Position numbers and translations under genes: made by a program
Shown here: positions 15,206 through 23,018 of the stretch, one piece after another
Numbering within the stretch: position 1 is the stretch's first letter
Layout: each line of letters begins with the position of its first letter
The notes under the pieces: model-generated
What the model saw: only the letters and a program-made list of their open reading frames with translations
Database searches by the model: none
Told to the model about the DNA's origin: nothing
Source of the DNA: Allokutzneria sp. NRRL B-24872
GTDB lineage: Bacteria > Actinomycetota > Actinomycetes > Mycobacteriales > Pseudonocardiaceae
DNA: 37,134 nucleotides
NCBI RefSeq assembly: GCF_002155965.1
Contig: NZ_MUMH01000090.1
Coordinates: 1 to 37,134, forward strand
Direction of reading: 5' to 3'

Positions 15206-15810
15206 CCACGTACGCCTTCGTCGGGCCGACCGCGTTCGGGTTGCCCCCGATGTTCCCGGCCGATGTCGAAGTCCGCCCGCCAGTGCGCCGCGGCGATGTC
15301 GAAACCCTTGTCTCGACAGAGAAGCCCGGCACGCTGCTCATCGTCGACGGAACGTTCCACAGCTATCCCGCGGTCGGGCACGCGGAACTGCGCGCAGCGC
15401 TGCAACGTGGTTGGCACATATGGGGATTGTCGTCGATGGGCGCGATTCGGGCCGCTGAGATGGAGTCGCTGGGCATGCGCGGCTACGGCGCCGTCTACCA
15501 GCGATTCGCGAGCGACCCGTCGTTCTCCGACGACGAAGTCGCCTTGCTGCATTCCGCCGAACCGCCTTACCGGCCGATGTCCGAGCCGATGGTGCACATC
15601 CGATGCTTCCTGGACTCACTTGTGGTGGAAGGGAAACTGTCGGTTTCCGCAGCGGAGGAGGTGGCCACGGCGCTCAAGAACCGCTGGTACGGCTACCGAA
15701 CTCACCGTGCGTTGTCAGAGCTGCTCCCGGTCGACGACGTACTTCGCGCCGAGCACCGCCTCAAGACCACCGACCTGCTGCGCTTCACCGAAGAGCAGCC
15801 GTGGCGGTGA
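15202..15810 (+). CDS. tfuA: TfuA-domain protein, YcaO partner for thioamidation
   Basis: 202 residues with the diagnostic TfuA block: LLIVDGTFHSYPAVGHAEL followed by GWHIWGLSSMGAIRAAEMES and LGMRGYGAVYQRF. TfuA works with YcaO in installing thioamide bonds, for example in methyl-coenzyme M reductase and thioviridamide-type peptides, and is thought to help deliver sulfide or recruit substrate. It overlaps the YcaO gene by 4 bp, and its own stop overlaps the downstream methyltransferase start, again as GTGA. This tight coupling implies stoichiometric synthesis of the three proteins. Confidence 0.92.
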   Translation: MTTYAFVGPTAFGLPPMFPADVEVRPPVRRGDVETLVSTEKPGTLLIVDGTFHSYPAVGHAELRAALQRGWHIWGLSSMGAIRAAEMESLGMRGYGAVYQRFASDPSFSDDEVALLHSAEPPYRPMSEPMVHIRCFLDSLVVEGKLSVSAAEEVATALKNRWYGYRTHRALSELLPVDDVLRAEHRLKTTDLLRFTEEQPWR

Positions 15811-16526
15811 TCCCGGCGCACGCGAGCGAACTGCTCGGCACCGCGCGAGAGCACTGGAGCCGCCCGGGCGCGACTTCCTTGTCCGGCAAGCCAATACGCA
15901 CGCTCGAAGCCAGCCCGCAGCTCACGGTCAATCCGTACTGGGACCTCGCGCTCACGCTTCCCCTGCACGAACGGCGCCTTCCCGTTCCCGGCTCTGGAAT
16001 GCTCGTCGAGGCCCTGCCTCCGCCGCACGGCCCGTTCGGTTGGTGGGTGTTGCAACGCCGCTTCGCGTGGGCGCTGCCGAGTCCCGGCGACCTCTCCTGG
16101 CTGCTGGAGCAGCTCGCGGGGCGACCGGTGCTCGACGTGGGGGCCGGGCTCGGTTACTGGGCCTGGCAGCTCTCGCAGCTCGGTGTGGACGTGCTCGCGA
16201 CCGACATCGCGCCGAGCGATGCCTGGCTGGACGAGGTCGAGCCGTTCCACCCCGTCGATCACAGCCCCGCCGATCCCGCTGGCCACCCGGAGCGCGCGCT
16301 GCTGCTCTCCTGGCCGCCGCCGGGGGCTCTGGCGGGCGAGGTCCTGCGCGCCTACACCGGGGACACGGTCATCTACCTGGGCGAACTGAACCCGGAGGTC
16401 TGCGCCGGAGCCGACTTCTTCGCCGAGCTGGCGGAGCACTGGACCCTGCTCGGTCACAGTCCTCATCACGTCAACCTCTACGGGTGCCGTGGCGTCCTGC
16501 GCGCGTACCGGCGCCCATACGCCTGA
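15807..16526 (+). CDS. Class I SAM-dependent methyltransferase of the RiPP locus
   Basis: 239 residues, taking the GTG at 15807 that overlaps the tfuA stop; an in-frame GTG at 15801 is the alternative. The SAM-binding motif I is VLDVGAGLGYWAWQL near residues 110-125, followed by the acidic motif II end 'VLATDI'. The N-terminal ~100 residues carry a Trp/Pro-rich segment that may bind substrate. It is related to small uncharacterised actinomycete methyltransferases. By position it probably methylates the modified peptide; which atom is methylated cannot be told from the sequence. No protease or exporter follows, because the next genes belong to the B12-controlled operon. Confidence 0.8.
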   Translation: MIPAHASELLGTAREHWSRPGATSLSGKPIRTLEASPQLTVNPYWDLALTLPLHERRLPVPGSGMLVEALPPPHGPFGWWVLQRRFAWALPSPGDLSWLLEQLAGRPVLDVGAGLGYWAWQLSQLGVDVLATDIAPSDAWLDEVEPFHPVDHSPADPAGHPERALLLSWPPPGALAGEVLRAYTGDTVIYLGELNPEVCAGADFFAELAEHWTLLGHSPHHVNLYGCRGVLRAYRRPYA

Positions 16527-16772
16527 TTGTGGCGAGCGGGTACCGGCACGTACCGTCAGTTCGTTGGACAACTTCATACGTGCTCTGTCCCAGGGGAAGC
16601 CGGTCGAATCCCGGCGCTGTCCCGCAACCGTAGGTGGTGGCCTCGTCACCACGAGCCGGAATGCCTGGTGGAGCACGAGCGGCTTCACCTGTCGAGGAAT
16701 GCAGAGCGGAGCCGGGTCGGCCCCTGCGCCGTGCCCGGAGCTTCGCACCCGCTCCGGAAGGGCACACTGGGG
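16527..16772 (+). other. Intergenic leader of the B12 operon
   Basis: 246 bp. It begins with a small inverted repeat GGTAC-N6-GTACC (16539-16554), which may be a weak terminator or operator, continues with the cobalamin riboswitch, and ends with a C/G-rich segment (about 16690-16765). In that segment CCGGG and CCCGG can pair close to the start codon, the likely expression platform. Confidence 0.6.
16575..16720 (+). ncRNA. Cobalamin (B12) riboswitch
   Basis: The conserved core is directly readable: an AGGGGAAGCCGGT stretch, then AATCCCGGCGCTGTCCCGCA, followed by the CAACCGTAGG region and the GAGCCGGAATGCCTGG segment. CGTGCTC (16579-16585) pairs with GAGCACG (16671-16677), closing the receptor domain. 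Cobalamin riboswitches repress downstream genes when adenosyl- or related cobalamins are plentiful, so the following operon is expected to be made under B12 limitation. The outer boundaries are approximate. Control is probably at translation initiation, since no poly-U terminator is visible. Confidence 0.93.
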
Positions 16773-18596
16773 ATGTCTGGGTTATCGCGCCGCGCGCTGG
16801 CGCTGCTGACGTGTTGTCTTCTCATCTGCGGGTTCACGCTGCCCGCCGCCTCCGCGCAGCCGAAAGGCACCGAGGGGCACTGTCCCGACGGCAACGGCGT
16901 GACCGTTGTCGTGGACTTCCAGGAACTGGGCGGGGACACCCTCGTCCGCTGCGCGCCCGGCGACCAGGCCAGCGGGCTGACCGCGCTGGAGAACGCCGGG
17001 TTCGAGGTGACCGGGACCACTCGCTGGGGCAAGGCTTTCATCTGCCGCCTCAACGGAAAGCCCGGCGCGGACACCGAGCCGTGCGTGAACACGCCACCAG
17101 CTTCGGCCTATTGGGGGTACTGGCACGCGCCGAACGGCGGAACGTGGACCTACAGCCAACACGGTGCCACGAACCGGAAACCTCCGTTGGGCAGCTACGA
17201 GGGCTGGTCGTTCTCCAAGGACCGCAGCGCCTCCGACAACCCACCGCCGCGCGTCGCGCCGACGCGTCCCGCGCCGAAGCCCCGCTTCACCGCCCAGCCC
17301 GCGACGCGCTTCCCAAAGCCGAGCGCGCCAGCCCCTGGAACAGTTGAGGGCACGCGCTGGCTGGTCAGCGAACTGCGAGACGGAGCGCTGCCGGGCTTCA
17401 ACGGGCCTGACTGGGGCCTGACGATCGACGCGCTCTTCGTGCTGTCAGCGACGAGAACCGATGCCGCGGCGCTGAACCAGGTCGCGACCAAGGTGGCGCA
17501 CAACGTTCGCGCCTACAACAGCTATGACCTGTGGGGGCAGCCGGGCGTGCGGTTGGCCGACGAGACCGGCAAGCTGCTCGCCGCGGCGGTCGCGGCCGAC
17601 GTCGACCCCACCTCCTTCGGCGGGATCAACCTGCGTCAGGAGATGTTGGAGCTGATCGCCGGTCCTGGAGCCAACCACGGGCAGATCCGGGACAAGGGGA
17701 TCACCAGCGACACCAACACCTTCGGCCAGTCGCTCGCGGTGATCGGCCTCGCGCGCAGCGGCGGCGTGCCCACCGAGGTGGTGGACTTCCTGATCAAGCA
17801 GCAGTGCGCGGCCGGCGGGTTCCGGCTCTCCACCACGCTCGGCGGCACCCCGTCGATCACCTGCGACGAGTTCCCCAACGCGGTGCTCGACCCGGACTCC
17901 ACGGCGATGGCGGTCCAGGCCCTGCTGGCCGCGAACACCCCTGCCGCAACGGCTTCGGCGAACAAGGGCGCCGACTGGTTGCAGCGCACGCAGCGCACTG
18001 ACGGCTCCTTCGGCGGCTCCGGCCCGACCGAGGCGTCCAACACCAACAGCACCGGCCTCGCGGCGCAGGCGCTCGCAGCGGCCGGGCGGACCGAGCCCGC
18101 GCGCAAGGCCGCCGACTACGTGGCCCAGCGCCAGCTCACCACGGCGAACGGCGGCGAGGCCAAGGCGTTCGCGGGCGCGGTCGCCTACAACGACGCCGCG
18201 TTCCAGGAGGCGATCGCCAACGGCATCCCCGAGATGGCGCGCGATCAGTGGCGGCGGGCCAGCGCGCAGGCGTTGCTCGGCCTGGCCCAGGTGCCGCTCG
18301 GCAAGCTCGGCGCGCTGAAGCCGACCCGCACCGTGGCTCCCCCTGCGACCACGGTGAACCCCACCACGACAACGGATTCCGGCACCACCACGACCACTGA
18401 TCAGGTCACGGAGACGACCACCCCGACGGTCACGAACACCACCGATCAGAGCACCACTGCGCCGCCGGTCTTCGACCAGCCGACGACGCCGCTCGCGCAG
18501 ACCGGCGCCGAGCCCGCGCTGCCGCTGCTGGCCGGGCTCGTGCTGGTGACCGCCGGGTTGCTGGTGACGGTGGTCGCGCGCAGGCGGTCGGTGTGA
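16773..18596 (+). CDS. Sortase-anchored transcobalamin-like protein: DUF4430 beta domain plus alpha/alpha-barrel
   Basis: 607 residues. Signal peptide 1-28 (cleavage after ASA). Residues 37-150 form a DUF4430-like domain, the family related to the beta domain of transcobalamin/intrinsic factor, with Cys37, Cys60, Cys91 and Cys104 and the block AYWGYWHAPNGGTWTYS. A Pro-rich linker (about 155-190) leads to an alpha/alpha-barrel of prenyltransferase/squalene-cyclase-like repeats (about 190-520; for example DSTAMAVQALLA, NSTGLAAQALAAAG), the fold of the transcobalamin alpha domain. A Thr-rich stalk, LAQTG (574-578), a hydrophobic segment and ARRRSV form a cell-wall sorting signal of the LAxTG (class E sortase) type. 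Position directly behind the B12 riboswitch and before an ECF importer suggests it captures cobalamin at the cell surface. Human proteins have the two domains in the opposite order. Binding itself is inferred. Confidence 0.85.
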   Translation: MSGLSRRALALLTCCLLICGFTLPAASAQPKGTEGHCPDGNGVTVVVDFQELGGDTLVRCAPGDQASGLTALENAGFEVTGTTRWGKAFICRLNGKPGADTEPCVNTPPASAYWGYWHAPNGGTWTYSQHGATNRKPPLGSYEGWSFSKDRSASDNPPPRVAPTRPAPKPRFTAQPATRFPKPSAPAPGTVEGTRWLVSELRDGALPGFNGPDWGLTIDALFVLSATRTDAAALNQVATKVAHNVRAYNSYDLWGQPGVRLADETGKLLAAAVAADVDPTSFGGINLRQEMLELIAGPGANHGQIRDKGITSDTNTFGQSLAVIGLARSGGVPTEVVDFLIKQQCAAGGFRLSTTLGGTPSITCDEFPNAVLDPDSTAMAVQALLAANTPAATASANKGADWLQRTQRTDGSFGGSGPTEASNTNSTGLAAQALAAAGRTEPARKAADYVAQRQLTTANGGEAKAFAGAVAYNDAAFQEAIANGIPEMARDQWRRASAQALLGLAQVPLGKLGALKPTRTVAPPATTVNPTTTTDSGTTTTTDQVTETTTPTVTNTTDQSTTAPPVFDQPTTPLAQTGAEPALPLLAGLVLVTAGLLVTVVARRRSV

Positions 18597-19417
18597 GGCG
18601 TTGGGCAGCCGTCGCGGCGGCCGCGGGCTTCCTGCTGACCGCCGCGACTCCACCGATCTCCGCTCAGGGCAAGGGAACTCCGGGTCACTGCCCTGACGGC
18701 AACGGCGTCACCGTTGTGATCGACTTTCAAGATCTCGGCGGCTCGACGATCGTCCGCTGCGCGCGGGGCGACCAGGCCACCGGGCACGCCGCGCTGCGCA
18801 ACGCGGGCATCTCGATCACCGGGACCAACCGGTGGGGCGAGGGTTTCATCTGCCGCATCGAGGGAAAGCCCGCCCCGTCCGCTGAGCCGTGCATCGACAC
18901 GCCTCCGGCGACGGCGTACTGGTCGTACTGGCACGCCCCCAACGGCGGCGCGTGGAAGTACAGCGATTTCGGTGTCATGAACCGGAAACCGCCGCTCGGC
19001 AGCTACGAGGGGTGGTCGTTCTCCAAGAACCGCACCGCGACGACGAACCCGCAACCCCGGGTCAAGCCGCAGCGTCCGGTCGCGGCACCACCGCCCCCGC
19101 CGCCTCCACCACCGCCGAAACCGCAACCACAGCCGCAGCCCCAACCGGGACCCGGTGCGCCGCCGCCTCCCCCGCCTCCGGTGACCACGGCGCCGCCGTC
19201 GAGCACGACGACCGAGGTCCCGCCCTCGACGACCGTTGCTCCGCCTGCGGCGACCACATCGGAAACTCCGGCGTGGACCGGCGTCACACCGACGAGTTCG
19301 GCTTCGGAGTCGAGTTCCGCGACGGGCACGATCATCGGCATCGGCGCGGTGCTCGCGGTCGTCGTCGGTGCGATCGTCGCGACGGCTCGGCGACGCAGGG
19401 CCGGTGACTCCAGCTGA
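18593..19417 (+). CDS. Membrane-anchored DUF4430 (transcobalamin beta-domain-like) protein
   Basis: 274 residues. A signal peptide (1-24, ending SAQG) is followed by a DUF4430-like domain clearly paralogous to the first 150 residues of the preceding protein: the same CPDGNGVTVVIDFQ, RWGEGFICR, AYWSYWHAPNGG and KPPLGSYEGWSFSK blocks and the same four cysteines. A Pro-rich spacer (runs of P, then KPQPQPQPQP), a Ser/Thr-rich stalk and a C-terminal membrane helix (GTIIGIGAVLAVVVGAIVA) with an RRRR tail follow; no LPxTG-type motif is seen. It lacks the alpha-barrel, so it may hand cobalamin from the wall-anchored partner to the importer. The GTG start overlaps the upstream stop (GTGA). Confidence 0.85.
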   Translation: MRRWAAVAAAAGFLLTAATPPISAQGKGTPGHCPDGNGVTVVIDFQDLGGSTIVRCARGDQATGHAALRNAGISITGTNRWGEGFICRIEGKPAPSAEPCIDTPPATAYWSYWHAPNGGAWKYSDFGVMNRKPPLGSYEGWSFSKNRTATTNPQPRVKPQRPVAAPPPPPPPPPPKPQPQPQPQPGPGAPPPPPPPVTTAPPSSTTTEVPPSTTVAPPAATTSETPAWTGVTPTSSASESSSATGTIIGIGAVLAVVVGAIVATARRRRAGDSS

Positions 19418-19422
19418 GCACG

Positions 19423-20490
19423 GTGCCGAGGACGCTGCACCCGGGCGCATGGTGGTTGTGGGCGCTCGGGTTGGCCACGGCGGCGAGCCGGACCACGAAC
19501 CCGTTGCTGCTGGCGCTGATCCTCGCCGTGGCCGGGTTCGTGGTCGCCAACCGCAGGGGCGACGCGCCGTGGGCGCTGGCGTTCCGGATGTACGTGCTGC
19601 TCGGCGCGGTGATCGTGTTCTCGCGGGTGGTGTTCCGGATCATCTTCGGCGGCGGGCAGGGCGAGATCGTGCTGTTCACGCTGCCGCAGATCCCGTTGCC
19701 GGAGTGGGCGGCGGGCATCCGGCTGTTCGGCCCGGTCGCTGCCGAGCAGCTGCTGGGCGGCTTCTACGACGGGCTGCGGCTGGCGACGATGGTGGTCTGC
19801 CTCGGCGCCGCGAACGCGCTGGCCAACCCCAAGCGCATGCTCAAGGCCGTGCCGTCCGCGCTCTACGAGATCGGCGCGGCGGTCGTCGTCGCGCTGTCCG
19901 TCGCCCCGCAGCTCATCGAGAGCGTGCTGCGCGTGCGGCGGGCGCGGCGACTGCGCGGCGGAGCGCAGAAGGGCATGAAAGCCTTGCGCGCCATCGTGAT
20001 CCCCGTGCTCACCGACGCGCTCGACCGCTCGCTCGCGCTGGCGGCGGCGATGGATTCTCGCGGCTACGGCAGAACGGGGACGCGGCAGCGCGGTCCTCGG
20101 CTGCTCACCGGCTTCCTCGTGATCGGCGGGCTGGCCGGGATCTGCGTCGGCGTGTACGGGCTGCTGGACGGCACCGCGCCGCGCTACCTCGGCGGGCCGG
20201 TGCTCGCGGGCGGGCTCGCGCTGGCGATCGCCGGGTTCGTGCTCGGCGGGCGTCGCGTGCCGCGCACCGTGTACCGGCCGGACCGCTGGCGGGCACCGGA
20301 ACTGCTCGTCGCCGCGTGCGGGATCGGCACCGCCGCCGTGCTGTTCATCACCAGCCAGGTCGACGCCGCGAACCTCTACCCGTCGCTGAACCCGTTGGCG
20401 TGGCCGGAGTTCGCCGCGCTGCCCGCGCTCGGCGTGCTGCTCGGCGCCGCCCCTGCCGTCCTCGCCCCGCCGCCACCGGAGACCACGTGA
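19423..20490 (+). CDS. ecfT: ECF transporter transmembrane protein EcfT (CbiQ-like)
   Basis: 355 residues, multi-spanning. The N-terminal half carries several membrane helices (for example LLALILAVAGFVVANRR). A cytoplasmic coupling region follows with the EcfT-type sequences ESVLRVRRARRLRG and LAAAMDSRGYGRTGTRQRG, the latter matching the conserved A-x-x-x-R-G-type signature. The C-terminus adds two or three further helices, making it longer than most EcfT (about 265 residues). It links the S-component to the ATPases. It starts 5 bp after the DUF4430 gene and its stop overlaps the start of the ATPase gene, so it is part of the riboswitch operon. Confidence 0.9.
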   Translation: MPRTLHPGAWWLWALGLATAASRTTNPLLLALILAVAGFVVANRRGDAPWALAFRMYVLLGAVIVFSRVVFRIIFGGGQGEIVLFTLPQIPLPEWAAGIRLFGPVAAEQLLGGFYDGLRLATMVVCLGAANALANPKRMLKAVPSALYEIGAAVVVALSVAPQLIESVLRVRRARRLRGGAQKGMKALRAIVIPVLTDALDRSLALAAAMDSRGYGRTGTRQRGPRLLTGFLVIGGLAGICVGVYGLLDGTAPRYLGGPVLAGGLALAIAGFVLGGRRVPRTVYRPDRWRAPELLVAACGIGTAAVLFITSQVDAANLYPSLNPLAWPEFAALPALGVLLGAAPAVLAPPPPETT

Positions 20491-22079
20491 TCACCTTCAC
20501 CGACGTGACGATCAGCTACGCGGGCGCGGCGACGCCGACACTGTCCAATGTGGACATCGAAGTGCCGGAGGGCGAGCTGTGCCTGGTGGTCGGGCTGACC
20601 GGGGCGGGCAAGTCCACCCTGCTCGGCGCGATCAACGGGCTCGTCCCGCACTTCACCGGCGGGACGCTCAGCGGGCGGGTCAGCGTCGCGGGCATGGACA
20701 CCCGCACGCACCGCCCGCGCGAGTTCGCCGATGTCGTCGGTGTCGTCGGCCAGGACCCGCTGGCGGGCTTCGTGACCGACACGGTCGAGGAGGAGCTGGC
20801 CTACACCATGGAGCAGCTCGGCGTTCGCGGCGAGGTGATGCGCAAGCGCGTCGAGGAAACCCTTGACCTGCTTGGCATCGCCGAGCTCCGCAATCGTCCA
20901 CTGAGGACTCTTTCGGGCGGCCAGCAACAGCGCGTCGCGATCGGCTCCGTGCTGACCGCGCACCCCAAGGTGCTCGTGCTCGACGAACCGACATCCGCGC
21001 TCGACCCGACCGCTGCCGAGGACGTGCTCGCCGCGATCACCCGCCTCGTGCACGACCTCGGTGTGACCGTCGTGGTCGCCGAGCACCGCATGGAGCGCGT
21101 TGTGCAGTACGCCGACCGCCTGCTCTTCCTTCCTGGCGACGGAAGTGTGCTCAGCGGCGCTCCGGCCGACGTCCTTCGCGAATGCCCCGTCGCCCCGCCC
21201 GTTGTGGAGCTCGGCCGCCTCGCCGGGTGGGACCCGCTGCCGCTGTCCGTCCGCGACGCCCGCCGACAAGCCGCTCCGCTTCGCGACAGGCTCCCCGAAA
21301 AACCTTCTGCTTCAACGAAACGCGGCGATGTGTCGTTGAGCGCGCGCAAGGTGGTCGTGCGCTACGGAGCCGTCATCGCGGTGCGCGAGGTCGACATCGA
21401 TCTCCACTCCGGCGAAGTGCTGGCGTTGATGGGCCGCAACGGTTCCGGGAAGTCCTCGTTGCTGTGGGCGCTCCAGGGCTCTGGGCCGCGCCAGGCGGGT
21501 ACCGTTCGGGTCGGTGACCAGGACCCGAAGGCACTCAGTCCCGGGAAGGCGCGCAAGCTGGTCGGCCTCGTCCCGCAAACACCTTCGGACCTGCTCTACC
21601 TCGAAACCGTGGCCGCCGAGTGCGCGCAGGCCGACGCCGAATCCGAGGCATCGCCGGGTGCGTGCCGGTCGTTGCTGGACCGCCTCGCGCCCGGGATCGC
21701 CGACGACAAGCACCCCCGCGACCTGTCCGAGGGTCAGCGGCTCGCGCTCGTGCTCGCCGTGCAGCTCGTCGCCGCGCCCGGCATCGTGCTGCTCGACGAA
21801 CCGACCAGGGGCCTCGACTACCAAGCGAAACGGCGGTTCGGCTCGCTCGTGCGCGGGCTCGCGGCTGAGGGCAGGGCGATCGTGATCTCCACCCACGACG
21901 TCGAGTTCGTCGCCGCCGTCGCCGACCGCGTCGTCGTCCTCGCCGAGGGCGAGGTGGTCGCCGACGGTCCCACCGCCGACGTCGTCGTCGCCTCCCCCGC
22001 GTTCGCCCCGCAGGTCGCCAAGATCCTCGCGCCGCTGCCCTACCTCACCGTTGACGCGGTCGCGGAGGCCCTGCGGTGA
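20487..22079 (+). CDS. Fused ECF transporter ATPase (EcfA-EcfA')
   Basis: 530 residues with two ABC ATPase domains in one chain. Domain 1 has Walker A GLTGAGKST, the signature LSGGQQQR and Walker B VLVLDEPT. Domain 2 (from about residue 285) has Walker A GRNGSGKSS, a degenerate signature LSEGQRLAL and Walker B VLLDEPTRG. The two domains correspond to the EcfA and EcfA' subunits that power ECF importers. GTG at 20487 overlaps the ecfT stop, and its own stop overlaps the S-component start. The degenerate second signature suggests asymmetric ATP sites, as in many ECF modules. Confidence 0.92.
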   Translation: MITFTDVTISYAGAATPTLSNVDIEVPEGELCLVVGLTGAGKSTLLGAINGLVPHFTGGTLSGRVSVAGMDTRTHRPREFADVVGVVGQDPLAGFVTDTVEEELAYTMEQLGVRGEVMRKRVEETLDLLGIAELRNRPLRTLSGGQQQRVAIGSVLTAHPKVLVLDEPTSALDPTAAEDVLAAITRLVHDLGVTVVVAEHRMERVVQYADRLLFLPGDGSVLSGAPADVLRECPVAPPVVELGRLAGWDPLPLSVRDARRQAAPLRDRLPEKPSASTKRGDVSLSARKVVVRYGAVIAVREVDIDLHSGEVLALMGRNGSGKSSLLWALQGSGPRQAGTVRVGDQDPKALSPGKARKLVGLVPQTPSDLLYLETVAAECAQADAESEASPGACRSLLDRLAPGIADDKHPRDLSEGQRLALVLAVQLVAAPGIVLLDEPTRGLDYQAKRRFGSLVRGLAAEGRAIVISTHDVEFVAAVADRVVVLAEGEVVADGPTADVVVASPAFAPQVAKILAPLPYLTVDAVAEALR

Positions 22080-22864
22080 AGGGGAACCCGTTGCGCATCG
22101 CGCCGAGGGCCGCCGTGGTGCTCGGGCTGGCCTCCGCCGCCGGGCTGGTGATGTTCCTGTGGCCGCTGTTCACCACGCCCGCCCCCGAGGCGATCGCGCA
22201 CACCTCCGACGCCCCGCTGATCTTCGTGGTCATCCTGCCCGTGCTGATCGCGATCGTGCTCGCCGAGCTGTCCTCCGGCGGCATCGACGCCAAGACCCTG
22301 GCCATGCTCGGCGTGCTCTCCGCGATCAACGCGGCCCTGCGCCCCCTCGGCGCGGGCACCGCTGGCATCGAGACCGTCTTCTTCCTGCTCGTGCTCGCCG
22401 GGCGGGTGTTCGGGCCGGGGTTCGGATTCGTACTCGGTTCCACGTCGTTGTTCGCCTCGGCGCTGCTCACTGCCGGGGTCGGTCCGTGGCTGCCGTTCCA
22501 GATGGTGGCCTCGTCGTGGGTCGGCCTCGGCGCGGGCCTGCTTCCCCGTCGCGTCAAGGGAAAGGCGGAGATCGCGATGCTCGCCGCCTACGGGGTGATC
22601 GCGGCCTACGGCTTCGGCTTCGTGATGAACATGTGGTTCTGGCCGTTCACCACGGGCATCCAGACCGACCTGTCCTTCGTCCCCGGTGCCCCGCTGGCGG
22701 AGAACCTGCACCGCTTCTTCATCTTCACCCTCGTCACGTCCACCTTCGGCTGGGACACCGGGCGCGCGCTCACCAACCTCATCGCCATCCTGCTCGCCGG
22801 TCCCGCCGTGCTCGCCGTCCTCCGTCGAGCCGCCCGCCGCGCCGCCTTCGACACCCTCCCCTGA
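22076..22864 (+). CDS. ECF transporter S-component, predicted cobalamin-specific (CbrT-like)
   Basis: 262 residues with about six to eight membrane helices (LGLASAAGLVMFLWPLF, PLIFVVILPVLIAIVLA, IETVFFLLVLAGRVFGPGFG, and others) and typical S-component features such as the 'GSTSLFASALLTAGVGPWLPFQM' region (named for location). The S-component binds the vitamin. The riboswitch and the transcobalamin-like proteins in the same operon make cobalamin the most likely substrate; cobinamide or another corrinoid is possible. It is the last gene of the operon, coupled to the ATPase gene by a GTGA overlap. Confidence 0.85.
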   Translation: MKGNPLRIAPRAAVVLGLASAAGLVMFLWPLFTTPAPEAIAHTSDAPLIFVVILPVLIAIVLAELSSGGIDAKTLAMLGVLSAINAALRPLGAGTAGIETVFFLLVLAGRVFGPGFGFVLGSTSLFASALLTAGVGPWLPFQMVASSWVGLGAGLLPRRVKGKAEIAMLAAYGVIAAYGFGFVMNMWFWPFTTGIQTDLSFVPGAPLAENLHRFFIFTLVTSTFGWDTGRALTNLIAILLAGPAVLAVLRRAARRAAFDTLP

Positions 22865-23018
22865 GCGCTGGTCAGCGGCCCGGTACGGGCACACGTCCGC
22901 ATCGCGCGGCTCCGGGGCGCTCGGCGCGAACGCAGCCAGCTCGCCGCCCGCCTCCAGCGCCTGTCGCGCGCTCATCGCGACACGGGCCAGGAGACATGAT
23001 CATGACGCCGTGACGGGG

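Noticed and set aside
16773-18596. Terpene cyclase/squalene-hopene cyclase
   Set aside because: The barrel repeats resemble that fold, but no DxDD or QW catalytic pattern is visible, and the protein is secreted, wall-anchored and B12-riboswitch controlled.
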